A stretch of 34,346 nucleotides of DNA from Clostridiaceae bacterium (lineage in GTDB: Bacteria > Bacillota > Clostridia > Oscillospirales > Acutalibacteraceae): the NCBI GenBank assembly GCA_904501895.1, contig CAJGCX010000005.1, positions 1 through 34,346 of the forward strand, in the 5' to 3' direction. The notes under the pieces were generated by a model. The model saw only the letters and a list, made by a program, of their open reading frames with translations. It was not told where the DNA came from and made no database searches. Numbering within the stretch: position 1 is the stretch's first letter; every line of letters begins with the position of its first letter. Positions 15,703 to 23,849 of this stretch are shown in pieces. A program made the position numbers and the translations under genes.

Positions 15703-15708
15703 CGGAAA

Positions 15709-16302
15709 ATGAACATATTTTTAAATCTTTTTTCCGCAGCTCTTTATGTGATGCTGTTTCAGAATCTTATTTTCAATGGTGGTTACGGTTTAAGTGAGGC
15801 TGTACGAATGAGTGCAAAGCCACGACAGTTATTACCAATGGCTGTTTTTATAACCGTTTTTTCCACTCTTACATCAGCTATTTGTGTCCTTGTGGACTTT
15901 ATACCTTTTATCAAGAATCTTAATGAAGTTGTTCACGCTCTCATTTATGTAGGTATCCTTCTTTTAATCTACATTATCATAATGATTGCAGTAAACATTT
16001 ATGGTAAGGTTCAGCCTGCAACGAAACGAAGAATCGGTATTGCTGCTTTTAACACACTTGTTCTTGCAATGCCTTTAATCAACTACCGTTCTGCATTTAC
16101 AGTTGTTGAATCCATCGGCGCAGGGCTTGGTGCAGGACTTGCATATATTATTGCAGTTTTGCTTATTAACAACGGACTTAAAAAGCTTGACTCAAATACT
16201 AAAATTCCAAAATGCTTTAAGGGTACTCCTGCAATATTTATTTATACAGGAATTTTATCCCTTGCATTTACAGGAATTTCAGGTACTTCAGTATTTATTT
16301 AA
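15709..16302 (+). CDS. RnfA/NqrE-like membrane subunit lacking cluster cysteines
   Basis: 197 aa, the family size, with six predicted helices and the pseudo-twofold layout of RnfA/RnfE proteins. The usual GxCP motif is GLSE here (Ser29), and the NC motif is FNTL (Thr116). The only Cys is Cys59, outside both motifs. In Rnf and Nqr, two Cys from each of the A- and E-type subunits hold a buried iron-sulfur cluster, so this subunit should not bind one. It starts 6 nt after the E-like gene with GGAGG upstream. Orthology to RnfA is inferred from fold pattern and gene order. Confidence 0.7.
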   Translation: MNIFLNLFSAALYVMLFQNLIFNGGYGLSEAVRMSAKPRQLLPMAVFITVFSTLTSAICVLVDFIPFIKNLNEVVHALIYVGILLLIYIIIMIAVNIYGKVQPATKRRIGIAAFNTLVLAMPLINYRSAFTVVESIGAGLGAGLAYIIAVLLINNGLKKLDSNTKIPKCFKGTPAIFIYTGILSLAFTGISGTSVFI

Positions 16303-16313
16303 GGAACTAATTT

Positions 16314-17447
16314 ATGGCACGAAACGAAAACAATCAGCGACAGCTTAAGGGATATTACGGTTTCCAGAAAAAATATCCTTCACGTCGTGGAGAAAGACCA
16401 ATTCACGAAAGCCGAAGAGCTAAAAAAAGAGAACGCATCAGAATTGCTCTGTTTTGCGTGTTTTTGTGCTGTCTTTTTGTAGGTTCTTTCGTTTTTGTAA
16501 AATTCTGCTATAACCTTTCAACACGTCCTCTTGATAATAATGTTATTGAGGAAGCACCTATCGTTACAGCAGATAATTTAGGTACTGTTCGTGCAACATA
16601 TTTGCCTAACGACATTCTTGACGATATAGGCAAGCTTAACGATTTTCTTGATACTGCAAAAGAAAATGGCTTTAACTCTGTTATGCTTGATTTCAAGACT
16701 CGTGAAGGTATTCTCACATATAATTCTAACCTTATGAAATATCAGGGCACAGAAAAGTTTGTTGAAATTGATTCATCAATTATCGAAAGAATCAAGCTTG
16801 ACGGTTTTCTTATCCTTGGCAGAATTTACTGCTTTGAGGATACAGTTGCACCACAAAGGCTTAATGCTTACGTTTATGAGGATGCTGAAAAATCAAGAAT
16901 ATGGTTTGACGATTCTGCAATTACCGGTGGAAGAGTTTGGCTTGACCCTACAAACAGCAAGGCAACAAATTATATTGCCTCTGTAATTGACGAGGTTACT
17001 TCATTAGGTGTTGACTGTATTTATCTTGATTCCGTTCAATTCCCTGAGTCAAGACCTGGTGCTGTGCCTGTTTATACAAAGGATGACACAACACTTAACA
17101 AAAATCTTGTTTTAATGAAATTTATTGAAAAGGCTGTTGCCTCTGCAAACAAACGACCTGTTATTCTCGGTTGTCCGTTGGAATGTGCTGACGGTGGAAA
17201 TACTGAAAAATGGGGTGGCACACTTTTTGATACGTCGGCACATATCTGCTCTCCTTTACTTGAGAGTCCAAACAGTAGTGACTTTATTTCATACATTGAA
17301 AACAGTTATCTTGTTTATAATGATAGAGCACAGAACAACTTTTCTACTGTAAAAGTTATTCCAACTATTAAAATTCCGGTGGAAAATCTCGATTTTTACG
17401 AGAAAATATCCTCAAGTAAGGCAGAAAGTTATATAATTGTCCCTTGA
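16314..17447 (+). CDS. DUF4015-type putative glycoside hydrolase, membrane-anchored
   Basis: 377 aa. A basic cytoplasmic N-terminus (residues 1-42) and one transmembrane helix (about 43-65) precede an extracytoplasmic TIM-barrel-like domain. Segments VMLDFKTREG, ILGRIYCFEDTVAPQ, RVWLDPTN and CIYLDSVQFPE follow the pattern of the DUF4015 putative glycosidase family (PF13200). Acidic residues at strand ends, such as Asp in LDSVQFP, are candidate catalytic residues. The substrate is unknown. It starts 11 nt after the RnfA-like gene, so it belongs to that operon. The link between a wall or glycan hydrolase and an Rnf-like membrane trio is unexplained. Confidence 0.75.
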   Translation: MARNENNQRQLKGYYGFQKKYPSRRGERPIHESRRAKKRERIRIALFCVFLCCLFVGSFVFVKFCYNLSTRPLDNNVIEEAPIVTADNLGTVRATYLPNDILDDIGKLNDFLDTAKENGFNSVMLDFKTREGILTYNSNLMKYQGTEKFVEIDSSIIERIKLDGFLILGRIYCFEDTVAPQRLNAYVYEDAEKSRIWFDDSAITGGRVWLDPTNSKATNYIASVIDEVTSLGVDCIYLDSVQFPESRPGAVPVYTKDDTTLNKNLVLMKFIEKAVASANKRPVILGCPLECADGGNTEKWGGTLFDTSAHICSPLLESPNSSDFISYIENSYLVYNDRAQNNFSTVKVIPTIKIPVENLDFYEKISSSKAESYIIVP

Positions 17448-17461
17448 TTTTACAAAAAGAC

Positions 17462-17490
17462 TTGAAATACAATTAATTTTATTGTATTAT
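17462..17490 (+). promoter_or_regulatory. Promoter of efp
   Basis: TTGAAA (17462-17467), a 17-bp spacer and TATTAT (17485-17490). The ribosome site GGAGGT follows at 17514-17519. Confidence 0.65.
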
Positions 17491-17528
17491 TTATAATGTA
17501 TAAAAAACAAATTGGAGGTATATTACCT

Positions 17529-18086
17529 ATGGTATCAGCAGGTGATTTCAGAAACGGCGTAACTTTTGAAATGGATGGCAACGTATTCCAGATCGTTGAA
17601 TTCCAGCATGTTAAACCTGGTAAGGGCGCTGCTTTCGTAAGAGCTAAAATCAAGAACGTTATTTCAGGTGGTGTTGTTGAAAGAACATTCAACCCAACTG
17701 AAAAGTATCCAACAGCAGTCATTGAAAGAAAGGATATGGAATATTCTTACAGTGACGGCGGTCTTTATTACTTCATGGACCAGGAAACATACGATATGGT
17801 TCCTGTAAATGCTTCAGACCTTGGCGACAACTTTAAGTTTGTTAAGGAAAACATGGTTTGTAAAATCCTTTCATACAAGGGCAGTGTTTTCGGTGTTGAA
17901 CCACCAAACTTCGTTGTTCTTCAGGTAACACAGACTGACCCTGGCTTTGCAGGTAACACAGCAACTAACGCTACAAAGCCTGCTACTCTTGAAACAGGTG
18001 CAGAAATCAAGGTTCCTCTCTTCATTGAAGAAGGCGAAATGATTAACGTTGATACTCGTACAGGCGAGTATATGTCAAGAGCATAA
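17529..18086 (+). CDS. efp: Translation elongation factor P
   Basis: 185 aa, standard size, with the three beta-barrel domains of EF-P. It binds the ribosome between the P and E sites and relieves stalling at consecutive prolines. The domain I loop carries KPGKGAAF, with the exposed Lys at the tip that is the modified residue in many bacteria. The modification enzymes are not in this window. The C-terminal domain has VPLFIEEGEMINVDTRTGEY, the family signature. The start at 17529 follows GGAGGT; the in-frame ATG at 17496 would add 11 residues that are not conserved. The CD1247-like gene follows after 43 nt with no terminator between. Confidence 0.96.
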   Translation: MVSAGDFRNGVTFEMDGNVFQIVEFQHVKPGKGAAFVRAKIKNVISGGVVERTFNPTEKYPTAVIERKDMEYSYSDGGLYYFMDQETYDMVPVNASDLGDNFKFVKENMVCKILSYKGSVFGVEPPNFVVLQVTQTDPGFAGNTATNATKPATLETGAEIKVPLFIEEGEMINVDTRTGEYMSRA

Positions 18087-18129
18087 TTTTTGCTGATTAA
18101 GTTAAACTATACTTAACGGAGGATTAAAA

Positions 18130-18567
18130 ATGATGACAGTAACAGAAAAAGTAGCATATCTTAAGGGTCTTGTTGAAGGTCTCGACTTTGACAAGGACGA
18201 TAAGGAAACAAAGGTTATTAAGGCTGTTTTAGATGTTCTCGAAGACCTTGCTCTCACAGTAAGCGACCTTGACGACGAAATGGCTCTCGTTACAGAACAG
18301 CTTGACGCTGTTGACGAGGATTTAGCAGACCTTGAAGAAATCTTCTACGACGAATGTGACGATTGTGATGATTGTGATTGTGATTGTGACGATTGTTGCG
18401 ATTGCGACGAGGATATGTATGAAGTTGAATGCCCTAACTGTGGCGAAATGATTTACTTCGACGAAGAAATCATTCTTGACGGTCAGGCTGAATGTCCTGC
18501 TTGTGGCGAAACACTCGAATTCGATTGCGAATGTGAATGTGACTGCTGCGAAGGCGACGAAGAATAA
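18130..18567 (+). CDS. CD1247-type small acidic Cys-rich protein
   Basis: 145 aa. The N-terminal ~75 residues form a helical, probably coiled-coil domain starting with VTEKVAYLKGLVEGLDFD, which I recognise as the CD1247 N-terminal domain of Clostridia. The middle is an Asp/Cys run (about residues 76-97). A zinc-ribbon-like CPNCGE plus CPACGE pair follows, then a second Cys/Glu run at the end. The whole is strongly acidic and should bind metal. The function is unknown. It appears co-transcribed with efp, which hints at a translation link but does not show it. GGAGGA precedes the start, and a strong terminator follows. Confidence 0.8.
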   Translation: MMTVTEKVAYLKGLVEGLDFDKDDKETKVIKAVLDVLEDLALTVSDLDDEMALVTEQLDAVDEDLADLEEIFYDECDDCDDCDCDCDDCCDCDEDMYEVECPNCGEMIYFDEEIILDGQAECPACGETLEFDCECECDCCEGDEE

Positions 18568-18586
18568 TTCAATTCATTAAAAATTT

Positions 18587-18614
18587 AGGACTACCCATTC
18601 GGTAGTCCTTTTTT
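18587..18614 (+). terminator. Intrinsic terminator of efp unit
   Basis: A 9-bp stem AGGACTACC/GGTAGTCCT (18587-18595 with 18601-18609), then a T run. Confidence 0.88.
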
Positions 18615-18628
18615 GTTGAATAAATCTT

Positions 18629-18692
18629 CAAATTATAATTTGTCAGTGAGAATGAATTTACCATAAACTCATCGATAACCTCCAATTTATCC
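18629..18692. repeat. Composite repeat, minimal copy C
   Basis: Left module CAAATTATAATTTGTCAGTG (18629-18648), whose first 14 bases are a perfect palindrome. Right module CTCATCGATAACCTCCAATT starts at 18668. The hairpin units present in copies A and B are absent, so this looks like the element's core. Confidence 0.65.
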
Positions 18693-18705
18693 TCCACAAA
18701 ATTCA

Positions 18706-18734
18706 TTGCAAAAATGATATTCTTGTGCTACAAT
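18706..18734 (+). promoter_or_regulatory. Promoter of membrane-protein pair
   Basis: TTGCAA (18706-18711), a 17-bp spacer and TACAAT (18729-18734). This places the transcript start only about 14 nt from the start codon, so the leader is very short. Confidence 0.5.
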
Positions 18735-18754
18735 TTACCTATGGAGGGATTGAT

Positions 18755-19645
18755 ATGACAGATAATAAAAAAATGACAAAGATTTATACTGTTATGTGGG
18801 GAATCGTTGCTGTTGTTTACGGCTTATGGATGACCTTTGTTATGAGCTGGGACCAATATAATTACATAATTCCAACTGATGCAGATATGCTTTTACCTGC
18901 TGACCAGTTTATCGCAAAATTTGACGGTATGCTTTATGGACCTATGTATGCAAGTGAAACAATTTATTGGCTTTGGGTAATCGGCTCAACAATTTTGCTT
19001 TTCTTTTATGCATTCTTCATTAAGAATATTCTTTTTGCAGAAAAGCTTTCAAAGTCAACAACTGTTTTCTGTATTGCAAATCTTATTGCAGGCTTTGCAT
19101 TTATCACATGGTACGGATTTTTAAGCTTCCCTGAACAATTCGGCAATATTTTAACAGACGTTACAGCAAGTATGCTTGGTCTTAAATATCCGTTAGAGTA
19201 CAAAATATGGGGTGTACTTTCTTCACTTTCAATTTTCACTAACGTACTTTATATGTATCGTAAAAATAACTACTATAATAAAGCAGGAATTATAATAACA
19301 TCTCTTGGATGTGCTGCACTTTTCGTTACAATCAATGTGCCATCAGCAGGTCTTGAGCTTATTATGACTCCAAGATGTTTAGGTCATTGGGCATCTGCTT
19401 TGATTTTCGCATTCTTTGGTGCGGCAGGTGTTATAATCTTCCTTTTCCACAAATGTATGGAAAAAGATAAGAAATACATAATCGCAACTGTGATTTTCGT
19501 TATTATTCTTGCTCTTATGCTTGTGCTTTTAGTAACAGTCGGCAAGAGTGCGTTTATCGAAAATCTTCCTATGTGGGTTGCTTATATATTATTATTCATC
19601 ATCAACTTTACATCATTCTTTGACAAGAAAGAAATCAAAGCATAA
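18755..19645 (+). CDS. Polytopic membrane protein of unknown function
   Basis: 296 aa with about eight hydrophobic helices and only short loops. I do not recognise the family. The first extracytoplasmic loop (about residues 28-60) is acidic and aromatic. No transporter or enzyme motif stands out. The ATG at 18755 has GGAGGG at 18743-18748; an upstream GTG at 18725 overlaps the predicted promoter and was rejected. The next membrane-protein gene begins 12 nt downstream, so the two form an operon. Confidence 0.75.
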   Translation: MTDNKKMTKIYTVMWGIVAVVYGLWMTFVMSWDQYNYIIPTDADMLLPADQFIAKFDGMLYGPMYASETIYWLWVIGSTILLFFYAFFIKNILFAEKLSKSTTVFCIANLIAGFAFITWYGFLSFPEQFGNILTDVTASMLGLKYPLEYKIWGVLSSLSIFTNVLYMYRKNNYYNKAGIIITSLGCAALFVTINVPSAGLELIMTPRCLGHWASALIFAFFGAAGVIIFLFHKCMEKDKKYIIATVIFVIILALMLVLLVTVGKSAFIENLPMWVAYILLFIINFTSFFDKKEIKA

Positions 19646-19657
19646 AGGAGAATTATA

Positions 19658-20068
19658 ATGAAAGAAATTTTAATGTCAAATATTCCTGCAGCAGTTGCTA
19701 CAATCGGTCTTGTACTCTATTTCTTCGGTATGGCAATTGTATTTATTACAAGTCCTCTTAAAAATGCAGAAAGCTTTTCAATTAAGCCTGTTGATAATGC
19801 AGGTAAAACTGAAATCAGAGTTTATTATGGTGGTATTTCAGGTGCTTTAGGCGGATTCTTACTATTCCTTATGTTGGCTCTCAAAACTCCTTACTATTCT
19901 ATGATTGGTGGACTCTTCTTTTCAACAACAGTTTTTGTAACAAGAACAATTTTCCTCTTCGTTGACAAGGGATGGAAATGTCCATACACAAAGCTTGCAA
20001 TTCCAGCAGAAGGCTTATTTGTAATTGCTCTCTGGACATGCTTTGTACTTTCAAAGACAATGTATTAA
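19658..20068 (+). CDS. DUF4345-like small membrane protein
   Basis: 136 aa with four predicted helices. The segment EIRVYYGGISGALGGFLLF resembles the RxYYGG signature of DUF4345-like membrane proteins, a family without known function. The assignment rests on this motif and size. It has an AAAGGAG site right after the upstream stop codon. It is the second gene of a two-gene unit ending at the terminator at 20088. Confidence 0.65.
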   Translation: MKEILMSNIPAAVATIGLVLYFFGMAIVFITSPLKNAESFSIKPVDNAGKTEIRVYYGGISGALGGFLLFLMLALKTPYYSMIGGLFFSTTVFVTRTIFLFVDKGWKCPYTKLAIPAEGLFVIALWTCFVLSKTMY

Positions 20069-20087
20069 TAAGACAAGATAAAATTAA

Positions 20088-20124
20088 AACCACCCTGTAA
20101 TTAATTTTACAAGGTGGTTATTTT

Positions 20125-20126
<2 letters not shown>
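20088..20126. terminator. Bidirectional terminator between convergent units
   Basis: A 12-bp stem with one mismatch (20088-20099 with 20107-20118) and a T run on the + side reaching the stop codon of the Mrp gene. On the minus strand a shorter T-rich tract follows. Confidence 0.78.
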
Positions 20127-20940
<814 letters not shown>

Positions 20941-20953
20941 TTTATATTACCTC

Positions 20954-22315
20954 CTATTTTCCTACACAGAATTGTGCGAAAATTTCATTTACTACTAACT
21001 CAGTTGCCTTTTCACCTGTTAAAATCATAAGATTTTCAATAGCAGAATCAAGGCAGACTGTAACTGCATCCATTGTTAAGCCGAGTTCAAGGGCATTATC
21101 AGCATCCTTCAATGCATCAAGTGCTTTTTTACAACAATCACATTGACGATTATTCACAATTGCTGTGGCTGATGTGTCAAAATCTGCAGTGCCTAAAAGA
21201 CACTCAACAGCCTTTGTAAGCTCGTCCTTTCCCTTGCCGGTTTTAGCTGAGATAAAAACTGTCTGTGAGAATTTTTCTGTAATTTCATTGTTTAGATAGT
21301 TTTTATCTAAATCGGTTTTGTTGACAATTCCGATTGCTTTTTTTCCTTTACAAAGGTCAATTAACCTTCTGTCAGCATCATTTAATTCACGACTTCCGTC
21401 AAAAACAGCGAGGACAAGCTCTGCATTCTGCAATCTTTTTACAGCTCTATCGACACCTATGCTTTCAACGACGTCTTCAGTTTCACGGACACCTGCTGTA
21501 TCGGCAAGTCGGAGCGTAATTCCGCCCACATTAACAGTATCCTCAACAATATCACGTGTTGTACCTGCAATTTCCGTAACGATTGATTTTTCAGTACCTG
21601 ATAAAAGGTTCATAAGTGTTGATTTGCCTACATTAGGACAACCTACAATGGCAGTATCAACGCCTTCCATAATAATCTGCCCTTTATCAAAGTCATTTAT
21701 AAGCTTATTGAGATTAAAAATGCTTTCATCAATATGCTCTTTCAGTTTATTATCTGACAAATCCTCAATTTCTTCATAAGGATAATCAACCCAAGCAGAA
21801 AGAAGTGCCAAATCGTAAACTAATTTATCGTTAATTTTCTTGATTTCCTTAAAAAGTCTGCCTTCAAGGACACCAAGAGCAATTTTTTCAGCCTGCTCAC
21901 CCTGTGCAGAGATAATATTCATAACAGATTCTGCACTTGTCAGGTCCATTTTTCCATTTAAAAATGCGCGTTTTGTAAATTCCCCTGCTTCGGCAGGAAT
22001 TGCACCTGCATCAAAAACAGCTTTTAAAACCTTATCTGTTACAAAAAGTCCACCGTGACATGAGATTTCAACAACATCTTCACCTGTATAGCTTTTTGGT
22101 GCTCTGAAAACAAGCGCTACAACATTATCTATATGTCCTTTTTCATCAAGGGCTTTTCCGTAAAGTGCTGAATATCCGGGAATTTCCTCTAACTTTTTTC
22201 CATTGAATGAAGAAAAAACCCTATCGGCAACACTTATTGCATTTTCACCTGAAATTCGGATAACACCAATTCCACCAGGTGCTCTACCTGTTGAAATTGC
22301 AGCAATTGTGCTCAT
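20954..22315 (-). CDS. mnmE: tRNA modification GTPase MnmE
   Basis: 453 aa, full length. An N-terminal tetrahydrofolate-binding domain (RAPGGIGVIRISG) is followed by a helical domain. The inserted G domain has GCPNVGKS, TTRD, DTAGVRE and NKTD. The C-terminal tail ends FCVGK, the catalytic CxGK motif. With MnmG it makes carboxymethylaminomethyl-U34 in tRNA. In most Firmicutes mnmE lies beyond rpmH-rnpA-yidC-jag beside mnmG. Here it is on the other side of the origin next to tadA. The start overlaps the tadA stop by 4 nt, giving coupled translation of two tRNA-wobble modifying enzymes. Confidence 0.97.
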   Translation of the reverse strand: MSTIAAISTGRAPGGIGVIRISGENAISVADRVFSSFNGKKLEEIPGYSALYGKALDEKGHIDNVVALVFRAPKSYTGEDVVEISCHGGLFVTDKVLKAVFDAGAIPAEAGEFTKRAFLNGKMDLTSAESVMNIISAQGEQAEKIALGVLEGRLFKEIKKINDKLVYDLALLSAWVDYPYEEIEDLSDNKLKEHIDESIFNLNKLINDFDKGQIIMEGVDTAIVGCPNVGKSTLMNLLSGTEKSIVTEIAGTTRDIVEDTVNVGGITLRLADTAGVRETEDVVESIGVDRAVKRLQNAELVLAVFDGSRELNDADRRLIDLCKGKKAIGIVNKTDLDKNYLNNEITEKFSQTVFISAKTGKGKDELTKAVECLLGTADFDTSATAIVNNRQCDCCKKALDALKDADNALELGLTMDAVTVCLDSAIENLMILTGEKATELVVNEIFAQFCVGK

Positions 22316-22779
22316 TTTTCTTCACCCACCTTCTTTTTTCGTAAATCCTTAAAGAAATCTGAAAGGATTTTCGCACATTCGTCACCCATAATTCCACCTT
22401 CATAATTTGGCTTATGAGTAAAATTCATATCAAAAAGCTGTGCTGCCGAAATGACAGCACCATTTTTTTCGTCTTTTGCACCGAAATAAACATTTTTAAT
22501 TCTTGAATTTATAATTGCACCTGCACACATTGGACAAGGCTCAAGTGTAACATACAAATCACACTTCCAGAGTCTCCATCCGCCAAGTTTCTGACAAGCA
22601 CTGTTTATTGCCTCGATTTCAGCGTGGTGCAAGGCATTTTTTACTATTTCTCTACGATTTCTGCCTTCGCCTACAATTTCACCGTCACAAACGACTATTG
22701 CACCGACAGGCACTTCACCCTCCTCTGCAGATTTTTCTGCAAGAGAAAGCGCATATTTCATAAATTCAAGCTTATCCAT
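22312..22779 (-). CDS. tadA: tRNA-adenosine deaminase
   Basis: 155 aa. The zinc deaminase motifs are complete: HAEIEAI, with the zinc His and the catalytic Glu, and EPCPMCAGA. It converts A34 to inosine in tRNA-Arg(ACG). The family also includes guanine/cytosine deaminases, but the length and the motif spacing fit TadA best. No convincing Shine-Dalgarno precedes the ATG; the upstream CPBP gene stops 2 nt before it, so translation probably depends on re-initiation. It overlaps mnmE downstream. Confidence 0.92.
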   Translation of the reverse strand: MDKLEFMKYALSLAEKSAEEGEVPVGAIVVCDGEIVGEGRNRREIVKNALHHAEIEAINSACQKLGGWRLWKCDLYVTLEPCPMCAGAIINSRIKNVYFGAKDEKNGAVISAAQLFDMNFTHKPNYEGGIMGDECAKILSDFFKDLRKKKVGEEK

Positions 22780-22781
22780 AA

Positions 22782-23837
22782 TTAAAAGTTAATATTACTT
22801 ATTGTTATAAGTGCCAACAACACAAGTGCCACAAAGGCAGGGCCATTTTTTACTGACGCCTCCACCTTTTCGCCGACAGATAACAAGCTGTCGCCCTTTT
22901 CAAAGGTTAACTTGTATTTCATTTTTGAAAGATTGATAGCACCGATTACTCCTACCACTGCAAATGCCAACAGCATAATAACTGTTACGATTGTTGAAGC
23001 AGTATCACCGAAATTATCACTTACACTCAATACAATAACAGAATAAAGATTATTGATAAAATGTAAAATAATTGATGGCCAAAGACTTCCTGTTGTAACA
23101 GCAAGAAAGCCTAAAAGCAAACCCCCGATTACAGTATATGGAATCTGTACCATGTTTCCGTGCATTACTGCAAACAACAATGCAGATGCGATAATTGCAT
23201 ACTTATCACCATATTTTCTCAATGGCTGTAACACTATTCCTCTGATTACTGTTTCTTCAATCAATGCAGGGACAATAGCTATGCTTATAACACCTAAAAT
23301 TGTTTCTTTTACACCTTTAAGAGAAATTTCACCTACACTTGATGTAAATTCAAGTCCGACAATTTCCTGAAAAAATGCTGATACATAATTGATTGCAATT
23401 GCACTTAATACCATTAACGGCAAGCAAACCATAACGAGATTTGTTGCAACCTCTCTGTTATATGCTGTGCCGAAGGGCAAATCCTTTGCTATTTTTTCAT
23501 TTCTGAAAATGAGATGAATCACAAAAAATGGTACACCAATAGCAAGGAATGTAAGAATTATTTCAAATGCCAATGATGGCAATGTTTCATTATAAATCTT
23601 ACTTATAGACGGGAATACCCATGATATTCCCACAATCAGGAAGGACAAAGAATAAGAAATCAACACATACATTATCACCGCAAGAAAACATTTACTGCTG
23701 ATTTTCTTGATTTTTTCTTTTTCCTTCTTTTTCTGAACATATTTTAAGTACTGCTCATTATACATTTCTGCACCATTTCCGTAAGGAGACGGTGACCATC
23801 CACCAAACTGACCATTCTGATTAAAACCATTATTCAT
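22782..23837 (-). CDS. CPBP-family intramembrane metalloprotease
   Basis: 351 aa. A hydrophilic Asn/Gly/Tyr-rich N-terminus and a Lys-rich stretch (about residues 34-46) precede about eight helices. The CAAX protease/bacteriocin-processing (Abi, CPBP) motifs are EETVIRG, FAVMHGN and a later FINN, in the usual order, so it should be active. Substrates of such enzymes are mostly unknown; some confer self-immunity to bacteriocins or cleave anti-sigma factors. AAAGGTG precedes the start. It sits between the LCP gene and tadA with spacings of 12 and 2 nt, so it is part of the same transcript. Confidence 0.88.
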   Translation of the reverse strand: MNNGFNQNGQFGGWSPSPYGNGAEMYNEQYLKYVQKKKEKEKIKKISSKCFLAVIMYVLISYSLSFLIVGISWVFPSISKIYNETLPSLAFEIILTFLAIGVPFFVIHLIFRNEKIAKDLPFGTAYNREVATNLVMVCLPLMVLSAIAINYVSAFFQEIVGLEFTSSVGEISLKGVKETILGVISIAIVPALIEETVIRGIVLQPLRKYGDKYAIIASALLFAVMHGNMVQIPYTVIGGLLLGFLAVTTGSLWPSIILHFINNLYSVIVLSVSDNFGDTASTIVTVIMLLAFAVVGVIGAINLSKMKYKLTFEKGDSLLSVGEKVEASVKNGPAFVALVLLALITISNINF

Positions 23838-23849
23838 TATTAAACACCT

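Noticed and set aside
15186..15716. Long reverse-strand open frame opposite the RnfE-like gene
   Set aside because: It is a shadow of the Lys/Glu/Ser-rich tail and membrane domain of the real gene. It has no start signal.
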